Source: Planctomycetaceae bacterium (lineage in GTDB: Bacteria > Planctomycetota > Planctomycetia > Pirellulales > Thermoguttaceae). Taken from it: a DNA stretch of 6,438 nt. Location of the stretch: the NCBI GenBank assembly GCA_031261125.1, contig JAISJZ010000342.1, forward strand, positions 1-6,438, given 5' to 3'. Positions 1 to 5,960 of the stretch are shown here, piece after piece; the first letter of the stretch is position 1; the number at the start of each line of letters is the position of its first letter. The translations under genes and the position numbers were made by a program. The notes under the pieces were generated by a model that saw only the letters and a program-made list of their open reading frames with translations, searched no databases and was not told where the DNA came from.

Positions 1-62
1 GAACCCGGAAAGGTCCGAAGAAGTCCGTTGCCGGAAAGAAGGGGGTCAAGGACTTGCGGTAA
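1..62 (+). CDS. rpsM: 30S ribosomal protein S13, C-terminal end (partial)
   Basis: Only the last 19 codons and the TAA stop (60-62) are present; the first complete codon starts at base 3. The frame reads TRKGPKKSVAGKKGVKDLR, the basic, lysine/arginine-rich tail typical of S13 (most S13 proteins have an RTNARTRKGP-type stretch here). S13 sits in the head of the small subunit and contacts the P-site tRNA and the large subunit through bridges. Its place directly before rpsK is the standard order of the alpha operon, which supports the call despite the short length. The rest of the gene and the operon promoter lie upstream of the window. Confidence 0.88.
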   Translation, partial: TRKGPKKSVAGKKGVKDLR

Positions 63-70
63 TATCACCG

Positions 71-105
71 TTGCGGTTTAGGCGGACTGTCCGGCTGAAC
101 CGTGA
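71..105 (+). promoter_or_regulatory. Long hairpin in the rpsM-rpsK spacer (possible control or processing element)
   Basis: Arms 74-86 (CGGTTTAGGCGGA) and 90-102 (TCCGGCTGAACCG) pair along all 13 positions except one G-G mismatch and one G-U wobble, closing a 3-nt loop CTG. Two more wobbles and one pair extend the base to 71-105. No T-tract follows, so it is unlikely to be an intrinsic terminator. An AACCGGTT palindrome at 116-123 could compete for the same arms, since 98-102 AACCG can pair with 119-123 CGGTT. It lies between two co-transcribed ribosomal genes, so an autoregulatory or RNA-cleavage role is plausible but inferred. Confidence 0.5.
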
Positions 106-151
106 ATTTCATTTTAACCGGTTTTACACTATCACCATTTCGTATTGAATC

Positions 152-156
152 AGGGA
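152..156 (+). promoter_or_regulatory. Shine-Dalgarno site of rpsK
   Basis: AGGGA lies 7 nt before the GTG at 164. It supports the GTG as the genuine start of rpsK, and the next residues, AKAAAKVKKKIKRSV, are what an S11 N-terminus should look like. Confidence 0.6.
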
Positions 157-163
157 TAACAAC

Positions 164-553
164 GTGGCAAAAGCAGCGGCAAAAGTCAAGAAGAAAATTA
201 AGAGAAGTGTTGCGGCGGGTGTTGCCCATATTAAGGCGACATTCAACAACACAACCGTAACGATTACGGACAATAAGGGCGATACCCTGTGTTGGTCAAC
301 GGCGGGAACCTGTAATTTCAAGGGCAGCCGCAAGAGTACGCCGTTTGCCGGTCAGATGGCGGCGCAGCAGGCAGCGGAAAAAGCAATGAAGTTCGGAATG
401 AAGGAAGTCGAAGTCCGCATCAACGGACCGGGCAGCGGTCGGGAAAGTGCTATTACCGCCTTGCAGCAGGCAGGTCTGACAGTGAAGTCCATCGAAGATG
501 TTACGCCGTTGCCGCATAACGGATGCCGTCCGAAGAAACGCCGCCGCGTTTAA
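164..553 (+). CDS. rpsK: 30S ribosomal protein S11
   Basis: S11 is a small-subunit platform protein that binds 16S rRNA near the 3' end and contributes to the mRNA exit channel. The 129-residue length is normal for the family. Clear family motifs are a lysine-rich N-terminus; GVAHIKATFNNTTVTITD around residues 19-36; FKGSRKSTPFAGQ in the middle; INGPGSGRESAI near residues 86-97; and the invariant tail DVTPLPHNGCRP followed by KKRRRV. Translation starts at GTG with a good Shine-Dalgarno AGGGA 7 nt upstream. The spacer from rpsM is 101 nt, unusually long for this operon, and carries a hairpin (71-105). The spacer to rpsD is 57 nt. The AGTCNFKGS segment carries a Cys where many bacteria have Leu or Gly. 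Confidence 0.97.
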   Translation: MAKAAAKVKKKIKRSVAAGVAHIKATFNNTTVTITDNKGDTLCWSTAGTCNFKGSRKSTPFAGQMAAQQAAEKAMKFGMKEVEVRINGPGSGRESAITALQQAGLTVKSIEDVTPLPHNGCRPKKRRRV

Positions 554-610
554 TACCGGCTGTTCCACGTCATAAAATTTTCAAACGTTTTCCAAGAAGC
601 AGTATATTCA

Positions 611-1255
611 ATGGCTCGCAATACAGAATCAGTTTGCCGAAAGTGCCGGCGTGAAGGAATGAAACTTTTCCTCAAAGGCAGCCGATGCGAAGGTGCCGAC
701 GGAAAAGGAAAGTCGAAGTGTGCTTTTGACCGGCGTTCCAGCGCACCGGGTATGCACGGCGCACGCCGCGGAAAACTTACCGACTACGGTATTCACCTGC
801 GGGAAAAACAGAAGGTCAAGAATTACTACGGGGTTCTTGAAAAACAGTTCCGCAAGTATTTTGCGATGGCTTCGCGGATGAAAGGCAACACGGGCGATGC
901 CCTGATGGGTCTGCTCGAGCGGCGGCTTGACAATATTGTCTATCGGCTTGGTTTCGGTGCGTCCCGTCCGCAGTCGCGGCAATGGGTGTCTCACGGACAC
1001 ATTTTGGTTAACGGGAAACGGGTTGATGTTCCCAGTTACCTCGTCCGTTCCGGCGACCGTATTTCCGTCCGCAGCCGTCCGAAAAGTACGAAAGCAGTCA
1101 AGGAAGTGATTGATATTGGGTTGCGGGACGTTCCTGAATTCCTGTTCCGGGACAACGCCGAACAGCCGAAAGGCATCGTAATGCGGCTTCCGTCAGCCGA
1201 GGATGTTTCACTCAAAGTCGATGCGTCGTTAATCGTCGAACTTTGTTCCAAGTAA
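611..1255 (+). CDS. rpsD: 30S ribosomal protein S4 (zinc-finger type)
   Basis: S4 is a primary 16S rRNA-binding assembly protein of the small subunit, and in enterobacteria it also represses the alpha operon translationally. The protein has 214 residues. The N-terminal domain carries four cysteines (C9, C12, C26, C37) in a C-x2-C-x13-C-x10-C pattern, so this is the Zn-binding form of S4. The C26-C37 spacing is longer than the usual x4 because of a GADGKGK-like insertion. The S4 RNA-binding domain spans roughly residues 102-165 (RRLDNIVYRLGF, then VSHGHILVNGKRVDVPSY). The C-terminus IVELCSK departs from the common IVEFYSR/K ending. The start is ATG; the only upstream purine run is AAGAAG (594-599), 11 nt before it, a weak ribosome site. 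The gene is followed 34 nt later by rpoA. Confidence 0.97.
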   Translation: MARNTESVCRKCRREGMKLFLKGSRCEGADGKGKSKCAFDRRSSAPGMHGARRGKLTDYGIHLREKQKVKNYYGVLEKQFRKYFAMASRMKGNTGDALMGLLERRLDNIVYRLGFGASRPQSRQWVSHGHILVNGKRVDVPSYLVRSGDRISVRSRPKSTKAVKEVIDIGLRDVPEFLFRDNAEQPKGIVMRLPSAEDVSLKVDASLIVELCSK

Positions 1256-1280
1256 GGATAATTCATTCAGTATTTTAGTC

Positions 1281-1286
1281 GGAGGT
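1281..1286 (+). promoter_or_regulatory. Strong Shine-Dalgarno site of rpoA
   Basis: GGAGGT ends 3 nt before the ATG at 1290. It is the best ribosome-binding match in the + strand operon, though closer to the start than the usual 5-9 nt. It contrasts with the poor sites before rpsD and rplQ and fixes the rpoA start. Confidence 0.75.
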
Positions 1287-1289
1287 TTT

Positions 1290-2321
1290 ATGCGAATTCG
1301 ATGGCGCGGCTTGGAACTCCCCAGCAAAGTGGAATGTGACCGGGAGACGTTGACCGATACCTACGGGAAATTTGTTGCAGAACCGTTTGAGCAGGGGTTC
1401 GGACATACCGTCGGGAATAGTTTGCGCCGGGTGCTGTTGTCCAGTTTGGAAGGGAGTGCCATTACCCGTATCAAAATCAAGAATGCCCTGCACGAATTCA
1501 AGGCACTTAAAGGTGTCTATGAGGACATTACAGAAATCGTGTTAAACGTGAAATCCTTGGTGGTCAAGTCCTTTGACGACAGACCGAAGGTTCTGCGGAT
1601 TTCTAAAAACAAAAAAGGGGAAGTTACCAGCAGCGATATTCAGGGCGACCCTTCGGTTCTGATTATCAGCCGAAATCATCACATTGCTACCCTGACGGAC
1701 GATGTTTCCTTTGAGATGGAAATGGTTGTCGAGAACGGACGGGGATATGTTCCGGTTGCAGAGCAATTCGCCCGCATCCGCGACAGAGGCGATGAAGCCG
1801 GTTTTATTCCGTTGGATGCGGCGTTCAGCCCTGTTGTTCGGGTTCAGTACAGCGTCGAAGAAACCCGCGTCGGTCAGAACACGAACTATGACAGGTTGAC
1901 GCTTCAGATTTGGACAGACGGTTCCATCGGACCGGAAATTGCGCTGGTGGAAGGGGCGAAAATTCTCCGCAAACATCTCAATCCGTTCCTGCAATACGAC
2001 AAGTTGGAAATGAGCGTCTATGCGAAAGCAAAGGCGTTGGGAACGGTCGGGATTGACCCCGCGCTGGAAGCGAAACTGTCGATGAAATTAGAGGACTTGA
2101 AACTTCCGGTTCGGGCAGTGAATTGTCTTCAACAGGAGAAGATTCATTTTGTCCGCGACCTCGTTTCGTTGTCGGAAGAGGCGTTGTTGGATTTCCGCAA
2201 TTTCGGCGAATCAACATTGACGGAAGTCAAGGAGAAACTTGCGGCGATTGATCTTCACCTTGGGATGCGGATTCCGGCAGCGGGCGGTGTTTCGCAAACG
2301 GTTCCTTCGTACTTACAGTAA
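1290..2321 (+). CDS. rpoA: DNA-directed RNA polymerase subunit alpha
   Basis: Alpha dimerises to scaffold beta and beta' in RNA polymerase, and its C-terminal domain binds UP-elements and activators. The 343-residue length is typical (E. coli 329). The N-terminal domain shows the dimerisation signature EPFEQGFGHTVGNSLRRVLL (about 31-50), and later TNYDRLTLQIWTDGSI and AKILRKHLNPF. The C-terminal domain occupies about 265-330, with VRAVNCLQ at 274-281. R275 and N278 match the DNA-contacting R265 and N268 of E. coli. The second helix-hairpin-helix region reads NFGESTLTEVKEKL, so the position of E. coli K298 is Ser308 here. The start MRIRWRGLELPS resembles planctomycete alpha subunits as I remember them. 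The short C-terminal extension after LGMR ends in VPSYLQ. The gene lies in the classical place between rpsD and rplQ. Confidence 0.98.
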   Translation: MRIRWRGLELPSKVECDRETLTDTYGKFVAEPFEQGFGHTVGNSLRRVLLSSLEGSAITRIKIKNALHEFKALKGVYEDITEIVLNVKSLVVKSFDDRPKVLRISKNKKGEVTSSDIQGDPSVLIISRNHHIATLTDDVSFEMEMVVENGRGYVPVAEQFARIRDRGDEAGFIPLDAAFSPVVRVQYSVEETRVGQNTNYDRLTLQIWTDGSIGPEIALVEGAKILRKHLNPFLQYDKLEMSVYAKAKALGTVGIDPALEAKLSMKLEDLKLPVRAVNCLQQEKIHFVRDLVSLSEEALLDFRNFGESTLTEVKEKLAAIDLHLGMRIPAAGGVSQTVPSYLQ

Positions 2322-2385
2322 AACAAATAGCGAACGGATATTTGCCTCCGTTCTGATAGAGACAGAAAGAATTTGGGTACTTATT

Positions 2386-2946
2386 ATGCGGCATTTGAAT
2401 AAAGGACGGAAACTCGGACGTAATCCGAATCATCAGCGTGCGCTGCTCAAAAATCTGATTATCTCGATTCTGATGACGGAGCGGGATGCAGAAGGCGAAG
2501 AGAATGCGCCGAAAACGAAGGGGCGTATCATTACGACGCTGCCGAAAGCGAAGGAAGTCCGTCCGTTGCTGGAAAAGTGCATTACGATAGCAAAGAAGGC
2601 ACAAAAGCCGATTAAAGAAGCGGAACAGTTTGCAACGCGGGCTGTCCGCGGCACTTCGGAATGGAAGAAGTGGCGGCAAAGCGAACAGTGGAAGGATTGG
2701 AACAAAGCGATTGCACCGGCAGTTGCTGCACGCCGCCGTGCGTTGAGCATTATCGGCGACAAGAAGGCGGTTAAGGTTCTTTTTGATGTCGTTGCCCCGC
2801 GGTTCGTTGAGCGGAACGGCGGATACACCCGTATTTTGAAACTGTTTAAGCCCCGTCTGGGCGATGCCGGCAAGCAGGCGATTCTCGAATTCGTCGGTCA
2901 AAACGACCGCGCAAAAAAACGGGCAGCGCGTCCAAGCGTGGAATAA
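2386..2946 (+). CDS. rplQ: 50S ribosomal protein L17 (long, planctomycete-type)
   Basis: L17 lies near the peptide exit tunnel of the large subunit and closes the alpha operon in most bacteria. The start ATG at 2386 gives the family N-terminus MRHLNKGRKLGRNPNHQRALLKNL; the frame stays open further upstream into rpoA, but that part has no L17 similarity. The core motifs TTLPKAKEVRPLLEKCITIAKK (about 50-71), ARRRALSIIGDKKAVKVLF and GGYTRILKLFKPRLGD are intact. The protein is 186 residues against about 116-130 in most bacteria. Two insertions explain this: about residues 34-46 (acidic, DAEGEENAPKTKG) and about 73-113 (Trp- and charge-rich, SEWKKWRQSEQWKDW). From memory, Planctomycetota L17 proteins carry both. 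No convincing Shine-Dalgarno is seen in the 64-nt spacer after rpoA. A terminator follows 17 nt after the stop codon. Confidence 0.95.
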   Translation: MRHLNKGRKLGRNPNHQRALLKNLIISILMTERDAEGEENAPKTKGRIITTLPKAKEVRPLLEKCITIAKKAQKPIKEAEQFATRAVRGTSEWKKWRQSEQWKDWNKAIAPAVAARRRALSIIGDKKAVKVLFDVVAPRFVERNGGYTRILKLFKPRLGDAGKQAILEFVGQNDRAKKRAARPSVE

Positions 2947-2963
2947 TTGTAGCGTTGAAGTTG

Positions 2964-2992
2964 AAGCCGGGATTATTGTTCCCGGCTTTTTT
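2964..2992 (+). terminator. Intrinsic terminator of the alpha operon
   Basis: Stem AAGCCGGGA (2964-2972) pairs with TCCCGGCTT (2980-2988), 9 bp around a 7-nt loop TTATTGT. A run of six T (2987-2992) forms the tail. It is directional: on the - strand the hairpin is not followed by a T-run. The structure overlaps the 3' end of the convergent glycosyltransferase gene, whose TAA stop (2975-2973) lies in the loop. Confidence 0.9.
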
Positions 2993-3713
2993 CGTATAGT
3001 TTTGCGTACTTTAACACCGTTTCAACGCCCTGCCGGAACGAGACGATGAAACCGTTGTAGCCGTACAAAAACGCCCGTTTCAGAATGTAAAATTTCAGGA
3101 ACATTATCGAACCGTGCCAAACCGGACCGAATCCGCTGCACCGTTTTTTTTCACGGAATTGTTCTGCAAACAGTGAACTGTACCACAGAGATTTCTGAAA
3201 CATTTGTTCAAGGGAATCAAATGAATAATGAGCAAGCGGCTGCTTGATTTTCTGCTGTGAAAAACCGTCCGGTATGATGATACTTTCGTGAACCGCCCTG
3301 TTCGACCACGACGTTTTTGTTTTGTTGTACAGCCGCCGCGAATAAGTATCAAACGGCAGCAGGGCTTGATTCCGATAAACCAAACGCAGCAAGATGGAAT
3401 ACACCGTATCCTCTTTGAGCGTTAGGCGGTGCAGCGCGTTCAGAAATTTTCCGGTTACATATTCATCGGAATCAACGTGCAGTACCCAATCGTGTTTTGC
3501 TTTGGACGTAAGAAAATTGCGCGTCTCACCGAAGTTGCTGATGCCGTTTTGCTGAAAAACCCGAACATTCGGAAACGCTGCAATAATATCCAACGTTCTG
3601 TCTGCCGAACCGGTGTCGAGAATCACAACATCGTCAAACTCATTCAGCAATTCAAGACAGCGTTTAATTTTCGCTTCGCAGTTCTTTGTTAAAATACAAA
3701 CGGAAATGTTCAT
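2973..3713 (-). CDS. Family 2 glycosyltransferase, WaaE-like
   Basis: This is probably a sugar transferase working at the cytoplasmic face on a lipid- or LPS-linked acceptor; the substrate cannot be told. With the ATG at 3713 it has 246 residues and begins MNISVCILTKN, the normal first beta strand of GT2 enzymes. Other GT2 marks are ILDTGSADRT (31-40), FGETRNFL (61-68), the metal-binding DSD at 81-83 in HVDSDEYV, and NRAVHES (138-144). A C-terminal stretch with FYILKRAFLYGYNGFI and KYAKLYE (about 208-241) is typical of the WaaE/beta-1,4-glucosyltransferase subgroup. An in-frame GTG at 3746 would add 11 residues and overlap the preceding TGA in a GTGA arrangement, so coupled translation from there is an alternative. 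Neither start has a clear Shine-Dalgarno. It is likely co-transcribed with the DUF6807 gene. Its end overlaps the rplQ terminator. Confidence 0.88.
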   Translation of the reverse strand: MNISVCILTKNCEAKIKRCLELLNEFDDVVILDTGSADRTLDIIAAFPNVRVFQQNGISNFGETRNFLTSKAKHDWVLHVDSDEYVTGKFLNALHRLTLKEDTVYSILLRLVYRNQALLPFDTYSRRLYNKTKTSWSNRAVHESIIIPDGFSQQKIKQPLAHYSFDSLEQMFQKSLWYSSLFAEQFREKKRCSGFGPVWHGSIMFLKFYILKRAFLYGYNGFIVSFRQGVETVLKYAKLYEKSREQ

Positions 3714-3742
3714 TGAGGAAGGAAATGTAAAAGCCGCAAGTT

Positions 3743-4834
3743 TCACCGCCGAAATAACCGTTTGCGCTGCACCTTTTCCGGTTTCACTTCGGGCTTTTTC
3801 TCCATAGTGTATTCCTGATACGCATTTTCAATTTGTTCCTTGCTCACCGCCCCGCCGTGTATCCAAATCCGATACCGCAGTTTTATTTCTTCACCGGGCA
3901 GGAACGTTTTGTCTTTCACGCCGGGATAACCGATACACAACGGACCGTAATACCGCGTCAGCCACGTCGGCGGATAATCAGGGTGGTCTTTCGATACAAA
4001 CAGTGCCGCTCCGCCCGGTTCCTTTCTGCCGCCGAAGTGCGACGTGTAATCCGCCCACGCCAACGGCATTTCCGGTAAGTCCTTTTCTGCAACACCGGAC
4101 GGTACTGTAATCACATTCACCTCGCTTTTCTTTGCTTCCGCCCGCGGATTTTTCTCCAACTGCTCTTCGGGAATATACGGTTTGAACCGAAGCGTCAGTC
4201 CGCCGTAACTTTTACCTTCCGCCCCGCGCAGTGAAACGGGTTTCGCTAACGGCTTCCACGTCAATTCAATGTCAACCGCTCTGCTCTTCAAACCGTCTGC
4301 CGCCGTTTCGGTTTTATGGACAATCACTTTGATATGTTCGTCCATCATTTTGGATTTTTCGTCAACGGATTTGTCAGCACCTTCCGTGATGAACCAGCCG
4401 TTTTGGACTTCAAACAAAGCGTAATCCTCCGTTGTTTTTCTGTTGAGCCATTTGACGAACCGCTGTTTCAGGGCGGGATATTTCATTCCCTGCCAAAGGT
4501 CGTATTCTTTGACAGTACCGTCCTTTTCGTGAATACCGACGTGAGGATACGTCCAGAAAACACCGTGATGGTGATAATGGTCAATCGGGGCGTTGTCGGT
4601 CAGAATTTCGCCGTCCAGCCCGTAAAGCGGATGAATGTAGCAGCCGGCAAAGTTGCGTGCGCTCTTTTCCGGTACGAAATCGTGCGGAACAGCATCAAAT
4701 TGATACGTCAGCACCGGCGTTTCGCCGTCGCGGAGCGTTAGTTTTTTTCCGTCTTGTTCGGCAAACTCAAACCCGTCGGCGTAAATGCCGACGGTACTAA
4801 AAGTAAAGAGAATACAAAAAAGAAGTTTTTTCAT
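3743..4834 (-). CDS. Secreted DUF6807 (PmoA-like, PF14100) family protein
   Basis: This is a 363-residue protein with an N-terminal signal peptide: MKK, a hydrophobic stretch LLFCILFTFSTVGIYA, and likely cleavage before D20. The mature part carries the family pattern YIHPLYGLDGEILTD (66-80), then IDHYHHHGVFWTYPHVG (84-100) and YDLWQG (111-116). These match the DUF6807/'methane oxygenase PmoA' family, which is common in Planctomycetota and Bacteroidota near carbohydrate genes. Despite that name, a membrane methane-monooxygenase role is not supported: the protein is soluble and secreted. The His cluster is a candidate metal or ligand site (inference). The tail is strongly basic (KPEKVQRKRLFRR). 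An in-frame ATG at 4879 would add 15 residues, but it lies only about 12 nt from the predicted transcription start and would bury the signal peptide, so 4834 is preferred. The downstream glycosyltransferase follows within 29 nt. Confidence 0.85.
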   Translation of the reverse strand: MKKLLFCILFTFSTVGIYADGFEFAEQDGKKLTLRDGETPVLTYQFDAVPHDFVPEKSARNFAGCYIHPLYGLDGEILTDNAPIDHYHHHGVFWTYPHVGIHEKDGTVKEYDLWQGMKYPALKQRFVKWLNRKTTEDYALFEVQNGWFITEGADKSVDEKSKMMDEHIKVIVHKTETAADGLKSRAVDIELTWKPLAKPVSLRGAEGKSYGGLTLRFKPYIPEEQLEKNPRAEAKKSEVNVITVPSGVAEKDLPEMPLAWADYTSHFGGRKEPGGAALFVSKDHPDYPPTWLTRYYGPLCIGYPGVKDKTFLPGEEIKLRYRIWIHGGAVSKEQIENAYQEYTMEKKPEVKPEKVQRKRLFRR

Positions 4835-4897
4835 CGGCATTGGAAAAGACGAAAAGGCACCGTACCCAAACTCATCCATTATTTCGATGCGCTGCCC

Positions 4898-4926
4898 ATC
4901 ATATCTTTAACTGCGGCGGGTGTCAA
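4898..4926 (-). promoter_or_regulatory. Sigma70-type promoter for the DUF6807-glycosyltransferase unit
   Basis: Read on the - strand, TTGACA (4926-4921) is a perfect -35 box. A 17-bp spacer (4920-4904) leads to the -10 box TATGAT (4903-4898), which differs from consensus at one base. Transcription should start near 4891, giving about a 57-nt leader before the ATG at 4834. It lies in the 93-138 bp gap after cysK, so the downstream pair can be transcribed independently of cysK. Confidence 0.75.
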
Positions 4927-4972
4927 TGATGCCGCTCCGAATACCGCTGAAATCCCCCTTTACTCCCTCTCT

Positions 4973-5902
4973 TTACTCCGCAAACAGTGCTGTTGACAAG
5001 TACCGTTCGCCGGTGTCCGGCAAAATCGCAACAATCGTTTTGCCCTTGTTCTCCGGCTTTTTTGCCAGTTGCGTTGCCGCCCAAAGTGCCGCACCGGACG
5101 AAATGCCGATGAGCAGCCCATCTGTTACCGCGATTTCTTTACCCGCCTTAAACGCGTCTTCGTTTTCGACGGTGATGATTTCGTTGTAAATGGACTGGTT
5201 CAGTATCTTCGGTACGAAACCGGCACCGATTCCCTGAATCTTGTGCGCTCCCGGTGTTCCCTTCGACAACACCGGGGAACCGGCAGGTTCGACGGCAACG
5301 ATGTGAATCTTCGGATTCTTCGATTTCAGGTATTCGCCTGCCCCGGAAATCGTTCCGCCGGTACCGATACCGGAAACGAAAATATCGACCTTGCCGTCCG
5401 CGTCTTTCCAGATTTCCGGTCCGGTCGTCTTTTTATGAATCTCCGGGTTGGCAGGGTTTTCAAACTGACTCGGCGAGAAGGCACCCGGCGTGGAAGCGAC
5501 GATTTCTTCTGCTTTGGCAATCGCCCCTTTCATTCCTTTTGCCCCTTCGGTGAGGACGAGGTCCGCGCCGTACGCTTTGAGCAGGTTGCGGCGTTCGACG
5601 CTCATTGTTTCCGGCATCGTCAGAATGACCTTATAGCCGCGGGACGCACCGACGGCTGCTAATCCGATGCCCGTATTACCGCTGGTCGGCTCAACAATCG
5701 TTGCGCCGGGTTTCACTTTGCCTGCTTTTTCCGCATCGTCGAGCATCGCTGCGGCGATACGGTCTTTGACGCTTCCGGCAGGATTGAAGTATTCCAACTT
5801 GCCGAGAATGACAGCACCCAACTTGTGCTTCTTCGTGTAGTTCGTCAGTTCAAGCAGCGGGGTGTTACCGATTAAATCGGTGATTTTCTTCGCGATTGCC
5901 AT
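4973..5902 (-). CDS. cysK: Cysteine synthase A (O-acetylserine sulfhydrylase)
   Basis: This PLP enzyme joins O-acetylserine and sulfide to make L-cysteine in the cytoplasm, the last step of sulfur assimilation. The 309-residue length fits CysK. Visible motifs are IGNTPLLEL (11-19); NPAGSVKDR with the Schiff-base lysine K46; TSGNTG (73-78), which binds the substrate carboxylate; PETMSVERR (97-105); the phosphate-binding GTGGT loop (180-184); GISSGAA near 266-272; and PDTGERYLST near the end. The PETMSVERRNLLKAYGA stretch favours CysK over cystathionine beta-synthase-type or CysM-type relatives, though these are hard to separate by eye. The start ATG has a good Shine-Dalgarno AGGAGA 7 nt upstream. 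It appears to be a single-gene unit with its own promoter. No cysE or sulfate-reduction genes are in view, and no clear terminator follows it. Confidence 0.95.
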   Translation of the reverse strand: MAIAKKITDLIGNTPLLELTNYTKKHKLGAVILGKLEYFNPAGSVKDRIAAAMLDDAEKAGKVKPGATIVEPTSGNTGIGLAAVGASRGYKVILTMPETMSVERRNLLKAYGADLVLTEGAKGMKGAIAKAEEIVASTPGAFSPSQFENPANPEIHKKTTGPEIWKDADGKVDIFVSGIGTGGTISGAGEYLKSKNPKIHIVAVEPAGSPVLSKGTPGAHKIQGIGAGFVPKILNQSIYNEIITVENEDAFKAGKEIAVTDGLLIGISSGAALWAATQLAKKPENKGKTIVAILPDTGERYLSTALFAE

Positions 5903-5909
5903 TGCCGTT

Positions 5910-5915
5910 TCTCCT
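5910..5915 (-). promoter_or_regulatory. Shine-Dalgarno site of cysK
   Basis: AGGAGA on the - strand with a 7-nt gap to the ATG at 5902. It has near-optimal sequence and spacing and confirms the cysK start. Confidence 0.8.
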
Positions 5916-5936
5916 GTTTGGCGGGTTAATGAGATT

Positions 5937-5952
5937 ACCTAGAAAACCTAGG
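5937..5952. promoter_or_regulatory. Tandem ACCTAG element, candidate operator of cysK
   Basis: ACCTAG occurs at 5937-5942 and again at 5946-5951, a 9-bp period, the second copy forming the palindrome CCTAGG (5947-5952). It falls at about +2 to +17 relative to the start expected from the cysK promoter, where a repressor would block transcription. The binding protein is unknown; a cysteine- or sulfide-responsive regulator (for example of the Rrf2 family) is a guess from context only. Confidence 0.35.
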
Positions 5953-5960
5953 CAAATAGT

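Noticed and set aside
123..150. Possible internal promoter before rpsK (TTTACA followed by TATTGA)
   Set aside because: The spacer is about 14 bp and the -10 match is poor; the gene is expected to be read from the upstream operon promoter.
1542..1994. 150-codon - strand open frame opposite rpoA
   Set aside because: Antisense shadow of a highly conserved gene, with no recognisable motif or ribosome site.
2239..2385. In-frame upstream extension of the rplQ frame into the end of rpoA
   Set aside because: It overlaps rpoA and has no similarity to L17; the ATG at 2386 begins exactly with the conserved L17 N-terminus.
4913..4935. Inverted repeat GCGGC/GCCGC around the -35 box of the DUF6807 promoter, possible cysK terminator
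   Set aside because: Only 5 bp of stem with a 13-nt loop and no T-run on the - strand; better explained as chance within the promoter region.
4958..4979. 9-bp direct repeat CTTTACTCC (4958-4966 and 4971-4979) at the end of cysK, the second copy containing the stop codon
   Set aside because: Only two short copies in purine/pyrimidine-biased sequence; most simply a small slippage duplication with no sign of function.
5069..5662. Long + strand open frame (197 codons) opposite cysK
   Set aside because: It is antisense to a clearly recognised, intact cysK; Arg/Phe-rich composition is typical of a shadow frame, with no family resemblance.
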